Origin: Eubacterium sulci ATCC 35585
GTDB taxonomy: Bacteria > Bacillota > Clostridia > Peptostreptococcales > Anaerovoracaceae
Direction of reading: 5' to 3'
Length of the DNA stretch: 64,000 nt
Assembly: GCA_001189495.1 (NCBI GenBank)
Contig: CP012068.1
Location: 558,001 to 622,000 of the forward strand
Shown: positions 55,334 through 62,966 of the stretch, piece by piece
Layout: each line of letters starts with the position of its first letter
Position numbering within the stretch: the first letter of the stretch is position 1
Made by a program: the position numbers and the translations under genes
The notes under the pieces: generated by a model
The model's input: only the letters and a program-made list of their open reading frames with translations
Database searches by the model: none
Told to the model about the DNA's origin: nothing

Positions 55334-56095
55334 ATGAATGGACAGATGAATAGACCTTTTGTTTGGGCGCATCGCGGCGCGAGTGCATACTGCCCAGAAA
55401 ATACGCTTACTGCCTTTGCTAAGGCGATAGAGCTAGGAGCTGATGGAATAGAGCTAGATGTACAGATGACAAAGGACGGCGAGCTTGTTGTTTGCCACGA
55501 TGAGAAGATTGATAGAACTTCTGATGGCAAGGGCTGGCTAAAGGATTTCACTTTGGCAGAGCTAAGGGAGTTTGATTTCTCGTATGGAGATGAGGCATTT
55601 AAGGGTGCTAAGATTCCAACGCTTAGAGAGGTTTTTGAACTCTTTGCTGATACAGATATGACGATAAATATCGAGCTTAAGACAGGCATAATGTTTTACA
55701 GCGGAATAGAGGAAAAGACCATCGCGTTGACTGAGGAATACGGTTTTATGAACCGCGTTATTTTCTCTTCGTTTAACCACCTTTCGGTTAAAAAAATCAA
55801 AGAGCTTAGACCTGATGCAAAATGTGGCTTCTTATACGCAGACGGAACTATTGGCATGCCTGATTATGCAAAGCTTCACGGTATGGAAGCACTACATCCA
55901 GCACTCTACAATTTACAGTACGAGGGTTTCATGAAGGAGTGCAAGGAAAAAAACATTGAGGTCAATGTCTGGACTGTCGATGAAGAGGAATATGTCAAAT
56001 TTTGCTGCATGCTAGGTGTTGACTCAATAATCACAAACTGCCCAGACAAGGTCTTTGCAGTAATAGAGGGCATGGCAGGTAGCAAAAATGAATAA
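55334..56095 (+). CDS. Glycerophosphodiester phosphodiesterase
   Basis: This 253-residue GDPD of TIM-barrel fold begins with the catalytic signature AHRGASAYCPENTLTAFAKA, then GIELDVQMTKDGELVVCHDE with the metal ligands. It splits glycerophosphodiesters from phospholipid breakdown into glycerol 3-phosphate and an alcohol. No signal peptide is seen, so it is cytoplasmic. It overlaps the lipase gene by eight bases. Together with the lipase it suggests lipid-derived glycerol use. Confidence 0.92.
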   Translation: MNGQMNRPFVWAHRGASAYCPENTLTAFAKAIELGADGIELDVQMTKDGELVVCHDEKIDRTSDGKGWLKDFTLAELREFDFSYGDEAFKGAKIPTLREVFELFADTDMTINIELKTGIMFYSGIEEKTIALTEEYGFMNRVIFSSFNHLSVKKIKELRPDAKCGFLYADGTIGMPDYAKLHGMEALHPALYNLQYEGFMKECKEKNIEVNVWTVDEEEYVKFCCMLGVDSIITNCPDKVFAVIEGMAGSKNE

Positions 56096-57092
56096 TATTA
56101 AATTAGAAAACCTAGGTATCAAGCTCATCAAAGAAGCGGACTATGATGAGTACATGGAAAATGAAAACTCTAGGTGGCGCAGTGAATATGTAAAGCAAGG
56201 TGATTTTTCTTCCTTTGATGGTCTAAATCTAAGGTACTACCACGCTAGCCAGGGCGAGGGGAAAGAGCCTAAGGGCTGTATAGTCATGCTCCACGGCTAC
56301 TGTGGCTTTTGGGGAAAGTTTCATGAGGTCGCACATTTCTTCTGGCAGGCTGGCTTTGATGTTTTCTTCCTTGAGCAGCGCGGGCACGGATATTCGGGCA
56401 GGCAGATTGATGACAAGGACAGGGTTCATGTTATTGATTATGCGGACTATATTGCAGACGTAAAGACATTCATGGACAAAATTGTTATGCCTAGCGCAGG
56501 AAAGCTTCCGAAAATAATATACGCACACTCCATGGGAGGTGCTATCGCTGCACTTTTCCTAGAAGAGCATCCTGAGTATTTTGATGCGGCGGTTTTGAGC
56601 TCACCAATGTTCAGCATCAAAACAGGAAGCACACCAAGTATAGCCGTTAAATTGCTATGTGCAAAGATTAGGCTCCTGCACCAAGAAAACTTGCCTTTCC
56701 CAGGAGGAAAGCGCTTTGATGGCATTCCAAGCTTTGAGACTAGCAGTGCAAGATCTGAGAAGAGATATAACTATATTTTCAATCAAAGGCTGGCAGACGA
56801 GCACTACCACACCTATATGATGTCAAATGGCTGGGGCGCTGCAAGCTTTAAAGCTACAGCTAGACTTTTGAGAAGGGCTTCTAAGGTAAAGACTCCAGTT
56901 CTTCTTTTGACGGCTGGTAACGACGCACTCGTAAATATGAGTGGACACGAGAAGTTTGCTAAGAGGGCATCAAATGTTAAGCATATAAACTACGAAGATT
57001 CCAAACACGAAATCTATAACGATGTAGATGAGGTGAGGGAGAAATATTTTAACGATATATTTACCTTTATTATGAATTATGCTGTAAACTGA
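56088..57092 (+). CDS. Alpha/beta hydrolase, monoacylglycerol lipase-like
   Basis: This 334-residue serine hydrolase has the oxyanion-hole motif LHGYCGFWGKF and the nucleophile elbow AHSMGG. The acid residue is probably D in TAGNDALV, and the histidine lies in DSKHEIYND near the C-terminus. The family cleaves monoacylglycerols or lysophospholipids. There is no secretion signal. It overlaps the preceding gene, so the two are coupled, and a terminator follows. Confidence 0.88.
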   Translation: MNNIKLENLGIKLIKEADYDEYMENENSRWRSEYVKQGDFSSFDGLNLRYYHASQGEGKEPKGCIVMLHGYCGFWGKFHEVAHFFWQAGFDVFFLEQRGHGYSGRQIDDKDRVHVIDYADYIADVKTFMDKIVMPSAGKLPKIIYAHSMGGAIAALFLEEHPEYFDAAVLSSPMFSIKTGSTPSIAVKLLCAKIRLLHQENLPFPGGKRFDGIPSFETSSARSEKRYNYIFNQRLADEHYHTYMMSNGWGAASFKATARLLRRASKVKTPVLLLTAGNDALVNMSGHEKFAKRASNVKHINYEDSKHEIYNDVDEVREKYFNDIFTFIMNYAVN

Positions 57093-57120
57093 GCATTAAT
57101 TAAAAGTAAATAATTAGATT

Positions 57121-57157
57121 GGAGGATGCTTTGCATGAGTGCAGAAATCCTCCTTTT
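57121..57157 (+). terminator. Terminator after the lipase gene
   Basis: GGAGGAT (57121-57127) pairs with ATCCTCC (57147-57153), then TTTTT. It ends the plus-strand operon just five bases from the doc remnant. Confidence 0.88.
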
Positions 57158-57161
57158 TAAA

Positions 57162-57341
57162 TCACAAGCGGGCTGCCTTCTCTATGATGCTAGGAAATAG
57201 TGCAACATCATCAAATATCTGGAACGGAGCGTTAAGTGCAGAATCAAGCATGCTATCGTCGCAGATACCCACTGCCCCTCCCGTTATCTCCACAAGACTC
57301 AGATGAAGCTTTAATACTTGAGATTTCGATAAGCGAATCAT
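57162..57341 (-). pseudogene. doc: Truncated Doc/Fic-type toxin gene
   Basis: A 59-residue reading frame starts with ATG overlapping the phd stop (ATGA). It clearly matches the N-terminal half of Doc toxins: LSKSQVLKLH, VEITGGAVGICDDSML, SALNAPFQIF and LFPSIIEKAARL. It ends exactly where Doc should continue to the catalytic HPFVDGNKR segment, so the Fic active site is missing and the toxin cannot work. The break lies next to the terminator of the neighbouring operon, which suggests a deletion there. It is too short for standard gene-calling cutoffs. Confidence 0.85.
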
Positions 57342-57580
57342 TTAGATAATACCTCATAAGCTACACGATTTTCGCTTATAAGTCTGTTAGAAACTTCCAT
57401 GACATCCTCGTCAGGTGCAAGCTGGTACTCCATTGCCTCGTTAAATTCTACTAGAAGATATCTTGGTCGATTATTCTTTAAAATTATTACAGAGCCATTT
57501 TCGTCAACCTTTCTTGCTACCTTTGAAAAATTTTGGTTTGCCTCTGTTATAGAAACCAAACTATTAGTATTTATATTCAT
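57338..57580 (-). CDS. phd: Phd/YefM-family antitoxin
   Basis: This 80-residue antitoxin has the N-terminal DNA-binding fold typical of Phd/YefM (LVSITEANQNFSKVARKVDENGSVIILKNNRPRYLLV, read in parts). A C-terminal helix normally wraps the toxin. The ATG at 57580 has GAAAGG eleven bases upstream; a GTG three codons earlier overlaps that site. A minus-strand TATAAT lies just upstream. Its partner doc is truncated, so this is probably an orphan antitoxin that may still bind its own promoter. Confidence 0.85.
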   Translation of the reverse strand: MNINTNSLVSITEANQNFSKVARKVDENGSVIILKNNRPRYLLVEFNEAMEYQLAPDEDVMEVSNRLISENRVAYEVLSK

Positions 57581-57679
57581 ATATATCACTACCTTTCTTT
57601 TAGATTATAATAACACATAGTTAGGATAAATTCAACCTAAAATACAATGGCTTTACAAAATTAGATAATAAATGTTAGT

Positions 57680-57704
57680 ATGGTATATCTAAAGATATAA
57701 CCAT
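57680..57704. repeat. Palindrome upstream of rnr
   Basis: ATGGTATATCT (57680-57690), AA, AGATATAACCAT (57693-57704): an 11-bp inverted repeat with one extra A in the right arm. It lies 17 bases before rnr and could be an operator or an mRNA hairpin over the start. Confidence 0.55.
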
Positions 57705-57720
57705 AATTTAAGGCCTGGCC

Positions 57721-59673
57721 TTGGGTAAGAAAATGAGTAAAAAATCAAAAACAAAGAAAAAAGTAATTACTGGTGAGATACATAGAGCAAAGGGAGGCTT
57801 TGGTTTCCTTAAAAGCGATGCTTTTGATAAAGATGTTTTCATAGCGAGAAAGCACATGAAGGATGCCATGGATGGTGATATAGCTGAGGTTGCTTTGATT
57901 CCCATGCCACTTTGGGAAAACGGACCTGAGGGCTTTGTCGTAAACATCAAAGAAAGAGCAATCACAGAGCTTGTAGGAACGCTCGATAAGAGTGGAAAAA
58001 ATGGCTTTCTAATCCCTATGGAAAAGCGTATCAAGGAGGATGTTTTTATCCCAAGCAAATGGCTTAATGGCGCAAAGGATGGAGATAAGCTCCTCGTTAG
58101 AATCAGAAAATATCCGCAGGATGATAGACTTGCCGAGGGAGATGTTCTCAAGATCATTGCAAGAAAAAATGACTCAGATAGGGACATCAAAGCTTTAATA
58201 TTTGAACACGGAGTTAATGCAGAATTTAGCAAGGAAATAGAGAACGAGACGAAGAAGGTTGCAAACCTCGTGCTTGAGTACACAGATAAAAGACAAAGAC
58301 TAGATCTTAGAAAAGAGGAAATAGTAACCATTGATGGTGCGTATTCCAAGGACCTTGATGATGCCGTTTCACTTAAGAAAAACGAAAAAGGAAACTACGT
58401 TCTTGGAGTTCATATAGCTGATGTCAGCGAGTTTGTAAGAGAGGGTATGGCTCTTGATGCAGAGGCTTTGAGCAGGGGTAACAGCATATACCTGATAGAT
58501 CATGTTGTCCCTATGCTTCCCGTTTTGCTCTCTAATAAGCTTTGCAGTTTAAATGAGGGTGAAGATAGGCTTACGCTGAGCTGTATAATGGAAATCGATA
58601 AGAGCGGTAAAGTTATCGAATACAAAATAAGCGAATCCGTAATCAAATCTAGCGCAAGGTTTGTATACGATGATGTTTCTAACTTCCTAGAAAACGGAAG
58701 GGGCTCTGCAAAGGTAAGTGCCCACGGAGATATGCTTAGGGATATGCAGGAGCTTGCAGAAATCCTAAGAAAGGCAAGGGAAGAACTTGGAAGTATCGAC
58801 TTTGATATAGATGAGGCCGAGTTTGAAATCGATAAGGACGGAGTTCCGATAGATATATTCCTAAGTGAAAGACGTACGGCAAATAGACTTATAGAGGAGT
58901 TCATGCTCATTGCAAATAGAACGGTTGCCGAGCACTATTTCTGGATGGAGTACCCATTTATCTACCGTGTACACGAAAAACCGCTGCCGGAGAAGGTGAT
59001 GGAGCTAAAAGCCTTCCTAAAGGGCATAGGGCTATCGCTTCCACTAAACGAGGGGAATATTCATCCTCTAGCTTTGAGGAATTTGCTTGATGAGGCAGAC
59101 AAGGACGGAAAGCTTTCACTTGTCAGTGCAGTCATGGTCAGAAGCATGCAAAAGGCCTTCTATTCACCAGAGTGTCTTGGACACTACGGGCTTGCTTTCA
59201 AGCAGTACTGCCATTTTACCTCGCCGATAAGAAGATATGCAGACCTATGGATTCACAGGATGATTAAGCATCAAATGCACGAGGAATTCAGCGATGAGCA
59301 GCTGTCAAAATATCGCGAGAAGGCGAAGAAGGTTTCAGACATAGTTTCAGAGACTGAGCGCAAAGCTATTTCTATGGAGCGTGAGCTAGAAAAGCTCAAG
59401 AAGGCTCAGTATATGGAGCGCTGGATTGGCTACGAGGAGCAGGGCATAATCAGTGGAATTACAAGCTTTGGCATCTTTGTTCAGCTGCCTAACACTGTTG
59501 AAGGTCTTGTAAGGCTAGACACTTTGATAGATGATTACTACGAGTTTGATCAGGAAAACTATAGGCTCGTTGGATGTAATCACGGCAGGGAATTAAGGCT
59601 TGGCGATAGCGTAAATGTCGTTTGTACAAGGGTTGATACGCTTATTGGAACGATTGATTTTAGGCTTTGCTAA
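57721..59673 (+). CDS. rnr: Ribonuclease R (RNB family exoribonuclease)
   Basis: This 650-residue 3'-5' exoribonuclease has N-terminal cold-shock domains (about 15-170). The RNB catalytic domain has DGAYSKDLDDAVSLKK (metal aspartates) and HFTSPIRRYADLWIHR, and a C-terminal S1 domain (about 575-650) follows. It is shorter than many RNase R proteins because of a reduced N-terminus. The TTG at 57721 has AAGG seven bases upstream; an ATG at 57733 (four residues shorter) is the alternative. A terminator follows. It degrades structured RNA and supports trans-translation in other bacteria. Confidence 0.92.
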   Translation: MGKKMSKKSKTKKKVITGEIHRAKGGFGFLKSDAFDKDVFIARKHMKDAMDGDIAEVALIPMPLWENGPEGFVVNIKERAITELVGTLDKSGKNGFLIPMEKRIKEDVFIPSKWLNGAKDGDKLLVRIRKYPQDDRLAEGDVLKIIARKNDSDRDIKALIFEHGVNAEFSKEIENETKKVANLVLEYTDKRQRLDLRKEEIVTIDGAYSKDLDDAVSLKKNEKGNYVLGVHIADVSEFVREGMALDAEALSRGNSIYLIDHVVPMLPVLLSNKLCSLNEGEDRLTLSCIMEIDKSGKVIEYKISESVIKSSARFVYDDVSNFLENGRGSAKVSAHGDMLRDMQELAEILRKAREELGSIDFDIDEAEFEIDKDGVPIDIFLSERRTANRLIEEFMLIANRTVAEHYFWMEYPFIYRVHEKPLPEKVMELKAFLKGIGLSLPLNEGNIHPLALRNLLDEADKDGKLSLVSAVMVRSMQKAFYSPECLGHYGLAFKQYCHFTSPIRRYADLWIHRMIKHQMHEEFSDEQLSKYREKAKKVSDIVSETERKAISMERELEKLKKAQYMERWIGYEEQGIISGITSFGIFVQLPNTVEGLVRLDTLIDDYYEFDQENYRLVGCNHGRELRLGDSVNVVCTRVDTLIGTIDFRLC

Positions 59674-59702
59674 ATCACTAATCAAAATACAAAAACAAAA
59701 AT

Positions 59703-59746
59703 ATCGTTGCAGAATCTCTTTAAACTGAGACACTGCAACGATTTTA
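59703..59746 (+). terminator. Terminator after rnr
   Basis: ATCGTTGCAG (59703-59712) pairs with CTGCAACGAT (59733-59742), with TCTC/GAGA inside, then TTT. The reverse strand also has a T-rich tail, so it may also serve the convergent aminopeptidase gene. Confidence 0.85.
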
Positions 59747-59807
59747 GTTTACCTGATTTAGCTAATGCCATATTTCAACTTAGCATAGCTCAATCCACTT
59801 TTGATGC

Positions 59808-61220
59808 TTAGCCAATAACTGTCATGTCCTTAAGGAATACCTTGTAGCATTTATACGCTTCGTAGATGTCTGCCTTGCTTGCGATTTCCCATGGACTGTG
59901 CATGCAAAGAACGGCAACACCGCTGTCAATTACGTTCATTCCGTAGTTTGCTAGAATGTAGGCAATTGTTCCACCGCCACCAGCGTCAACCTTTCCAAGC
60001 TCAGCAGTCTGAAAACCTACCTTTGCATCGTCGAGAATCTGGCGAATCTTTGCCATGAACTCAGCGCTAGCATCGTTAGAATCGTACTTTCCGCCTGAGC
60101 CTGTGTACTTATTGAATGTGATACCATGTCCGCAGTAAGCAGTGTTCTTGCGCTCGAAAACGCTCTCGTATGTAGGGTCAAATCCTGCGCTTACATCAGA
60201 TGAAAGCGCACATGAATTCTTAAGTGCGCGGCGAAGCTTAAGCCCTGAGAACTCTCCGCAAAGCTCCATCATCTCAGCAAATGTATCCTCAAAGAAGTGT
60301 GACTTCATTCCTGTTGCGCCTACGCTTCCAATCTCTTCCTTATCTGAAAGGATGCAAAGAGATGTTCTGTCCTGAGCTTCACTGTCTAAGATTGCAGCAA
60401 GCGATGTGTATGCGCAGATACGGTCATCGTGTCCGTAGCCTATAACCATAGCTCTATCAAAGCCTAGGTCTCTAGCTTTTCCGGCAGGAACAACTTCAAT
60501 CTCAGCAGATAGGAAGTCGTCTTCTTCGAAGTTATATTTCTCTTTTAGTATTGCAAGGATGCCAGCCTTAACTCTGTCCTTTGTTGCTTCCTTGTCATCT
60601 GAATCTCCAGCATCTAAAGGCTTGCTTCCGAGGAGCACGTCTAGCGCTTCGCCTTCGATAACAACATTTGCCTTCTTTGTCATCTGCTGTGATGAAAGGT
60701 GAACGAGAAGGTCTGTAACTGAGAAGACTGGATCGTTTTCATCATCACCAACTGCGATATCGATAACAGTGCCATCCTTCTTTGCTACAACTCCGTATAG
60801 AGCTAGTGGAATTGTAACCCACTGATATTTCTTGATTCCACCGTAGTAGTGAGTGTCTAGGTATACGAATTCTGAACTCTCATAAAGAGGATTCTGCTTG
60901 ATGTCAAGGCGTGGTGAGTCGATGTGTGCGCCGAGAATATTTGTACCGCTCTCAATGCTATCCTTACCGATGATTCCAAGAATCATAGTTTTGTTCATAT
61001 GCTGTGCATAGAACTTGTCACCAGTCTTTAGCTTCTTTCCTTCTTGGATCAAAGTTTTAATATCTACATATCCTCTTGCTTCTGCCATTTTGATAGCTTC
61101 TGAAACGCAGAGGCGCTCTGTCTTTGCTCTAGATATGAAGTCCTTATATTCCTCTGAAAGCTCGTTAAGCTTCTTCAGGTCACTTTCTGTATATGTTGGC
61201 CATAAGTTTTTGGTTTCCAT
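59808..61220 (-). CDS. M18-family metalloaminopeptidase
   Basis: This 470-residue M18 (aspartyl aminopeptidase-like) enzyme has zinc and catalytic signatures: GAHIDSPRLDIKQNP near the N-terminal third, LSDKEEIGSVGATG, SSDVSAGFDP and the C-terminal CMHSPWEIASKADIYE. Most members remove acidic or neutral N-terminal residues from peptides in the cytoplasm. AAAGGAAGAAAC gives the ribosome site. In an amino-acid fermenter it would help feed amino acids from peptides. It stands alone, convergent with rnr and divergent from punA. Confidence 0.93.
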   Translation of the reverse strand: METKNLWPTYTESDLKKLNELSEEYKDFISRAKTERLCVSEAIKMAEARGYVDIKTLIQEGKKLKTGDKFYAQHMNKTMILGIIGKDSIESGTNILGAHIDSPRLDIKQNPLYESSEFVYLDTHYYGGIKKYQWVTIPLALYGVVAKKDGTVIDIAVGDDENDPVFSVTDLLVHLSSQQMTKKANVVIEGEALDVLLGSKPLDAGDSDDKEATKDRVKAGILAILKEKYNFEEDDFLSAEIEVVPAGKARDLGFDRAMVIGYGHDDRICAYTSLAAILDSEAQDRTSLCILSDKEEIGSVGATGMKSHFFEDTFAEMMELCGEFSGLKLRRALKNSCALSSDVSAGFDPTYESVFERKNTAYCGHGITFNKYTGSGGKYDSNDASAEFMAKIRQILDDAKVGFQTAELGKVDAGGGGTIAYILANYGMNVIDSGVAVLCMHSPWEIASKADIYEAYKCYKVFLKDMTVIG

Positions 61221-61348
61221 GTTTCTTCCTTTCCTATATCCATTATTTGTGTATGTTCTATATTTTAATATAAATATATGCTATACACATTATATGTAAA
61301 TTTGATGAGCTTTTCAATCTAGCTATTTAAAAAACTATGTCTTGGGGG

Positions 61349-61354
61349 TATAAT
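61349..61354 (+). promoter_or_regulatory. -10 element for punA
   Basis: TATAAT at 61349-61354, 20 bases before the punA ATG, with only a weak -35 (TTTAAA, 61326-61331) at 17 bp. Confidence 0.5.
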
Positions 61355-61374
61355 TCAATATGGAGGCGTATATC

Positions 61375-62214
61375 ATGAACAAAGAATTTGAGAAGATAAA
61401 TCATTGCCTAGAGCAGATTAGAAGCAAAACGGATTTTGAGCCACTTATGGCTGTGGTTTTGGGTTCTGGACTCGGAGGCTATGCATCAAAGATGGAAGTC
61501 GTTTGTGAAATTCCATATAGCGAAATTGATGGTTTTCCCGTGTCCACTGTTCAAGGACATGACGGAAGGTTTTTATTTGGATATGTTGAAGGCGTTCCAA
61601 TAGTTGCAATGAAGGGCAGGGTGCATTTTTACGAGGGCTATGCAATAGACGATGTCGTTCTTCCGATAAGGACGATGGGAATTCTAGGCGCTAAGTATAT
61701 TCTTTTGACAAACGCCGCTGGAGGAATTGATTTAGATTTTGAGCCAGGTGACCTAATGCTGATTGAAGACCATATCTCAAGTTTCATCAGAAGCCCTTTG
61801 ATTGGCGGAAACATAGAGGAACTCGGTGTTAGATTTCCCGATATGAGCAGAGTCTACGATTTGAAGCTTTGCGAATGCATAAGAAGAGCAGCTTCTAGCG
61901 AAGGCATAGACATCAAAGAGGGAACATACCTTCAGACTAGCGGTCCTCAGTTTGAGACACCAACAGAGATTAAGATGTTTAGAACGCTTGGAGCATCAGC
62001 TGTGGGAATGAGCACAGTAGTTGAGGCAATTGCAGCTCATCACATGGGTCTTAGGGTCTGCGGAATTTCGTGCATAAGCAATATGGCAGCAGGAATACTG
62101 GACCAGCCGCTAACTCACTCAGAGGTGCAGATTACCGCAGATAAGGTAGCTCACAAGTTTGAAAGGCTTGTAAGTGGCCTGATTAAAGAGATTAGCAAGC
62201 TAAAGGAGGTATAG
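61375..62214 (+). CDS. punA: Purine nucleoside phosphorylase
   Basis: This 279-residue trimeric-type PNP (inosine/guanosine phosphorylase) has the phosphate-site glycine motif VVLGSGLGG, TVQGHDGRF, GRVHFYEGY, TNAAGGIDLDFEPGDLMLIEDHI (in parts) and SGPQFETPTEIKMFR with the base-binding region. The ATG at 61375 follows TGGAGGCGTATATC; an in-frame ATG at 61360 overlaps that ribosome site. It complements deoA/deoB in nucleoside salvage. The SDR gene starts immediately after its stop. Confidence 0.95.
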   Translation: MNKEFEKINHCLEQIRSKTDFEPLMAVVLGSGLGGYASKMEVVCEIPYSEIDGFPVSTVQGHDGRFLFGYVEGVPIVAMKGRVHFYEGYAIDDVVLPIRTMGILGAKYILLTNAAGGIDLDFEPGDLMLIEDHISSFIRSPLIGGNIEELGVRFPDMSRVYDLKLCECIRRAASSEGIDIKEGTYLQTSGPQFETPTEIKMFRTLGASAVGMSTVVEAIAAHHMGLRVCGISCISNMAAGILDQPLTHSEVQITADKVAHKFERLVSGLIKEISKLKEV

Positions 62215-62940
62215 ATGAGAAAAAGTGTTTTTATCACAGGAGGATCAAGGGGAATCGGAGCAGCCTGCGTAGAGCTCTTTTCTAAGAATGGATTTTCTGT
62301 AGCCTTCGCATACGGAAGCGATGATAAGGCGGCGCAAAAGCTTGCAGCTAAGACTTCAGCTCTTGCAATTAAAGCTGATGTTTCAGATGCTAAGCAAATA
62401 GAAAAGACCTTTGATCAGGCTAGAACATATTTTGGAATACCTAGCTTTGATGTAGTGGTCTGCAACGCAGGAATTTCAGCTTCGGGACTCATAACAGATA
62501 TGAGCGATGAGGATGTAGATAATCTCATAGGTATTAACCTAGTTGGAACCATAAATGTGAGTCGTAAAGCTGTAGCACACATGGTCGAGGCAAAGAAGGG
62601 AAGCATTGTCATGATCTCATCTATGTGGGGTCAGAGAGCAGCTTCCTGCGAGAGCGTCTATGCGGCTACAAAGGCAGGAATAATTGGATTTGCTAGGAGC
62701 CTTGCAGCAGAGCTTGGACCTTCGGGAATAAGGGTGAATGTCGTATCGCCAGGAGTTATTGCAACCGAAATGAACAGCGAATATAGCGAGGCCGATATGT
62801 CTGCCTTAGCAGAGGAAACTCCGCTAGGAAGAATAGGGCTTCCTGAAGAGGTTGCAGAGGCAGTCTATTACCTAGCTAGCGATAAGGCTAGTTTCATAAA
62901 CGGGCAGGTGCTCGGAGTAGATGGCGGATTCGCCGTTTAG
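62215..62940 (+). CDS. SDR-family oxidoreductase, 3-oxoacyl-ACP reductase-like
   Basis: This 241-residue classical short-chain dehydrogenase has cofactor motif TGGSRGIGAA (about 8-17), NAG in VVCNAGIS, catalytic Ser in MISSMWG and YAATK for the Tyr/Lys pair. The C-terminal SPGVIATEMN and VLGVDGGFAV resemble FabG. Without other fatty acid genes nearby the substrate is uncertain. It begins the base after the punA stop, so the two are cotranscribed. Confidence 0.85.
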   Translation: MRKSVFITGGSRGIGAACVELFSKNGFSVAFAYGSDDKAAQKLAAKTSALAIKADVSDAKQIEKTFDQARTYFGIPSFDVVVCNAGISASGLITDMSDEDVDNLIGINLVGTINVSRKAVAHMVEAKKGSIVMISSMWGQRAASCESVYAATKAGIIGFARSLAAELGPSGIRVNVVSPGVIATEMNSEYSEADMSALAEETPLGRIGLPEEVAEAVYYLASDKASFINGQVLGVDGGFAV

Positions 62941-62966
62941 TTATAGTCGAATTTTGAGGGATTAAA

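Noticed and set aside
57121-57157. Part of the doc gene on the minus strand
   Set aside because: The sequence is a perfect stem with a T tract for the plus-strand operon, and the doc frame has already stopped at 57162.
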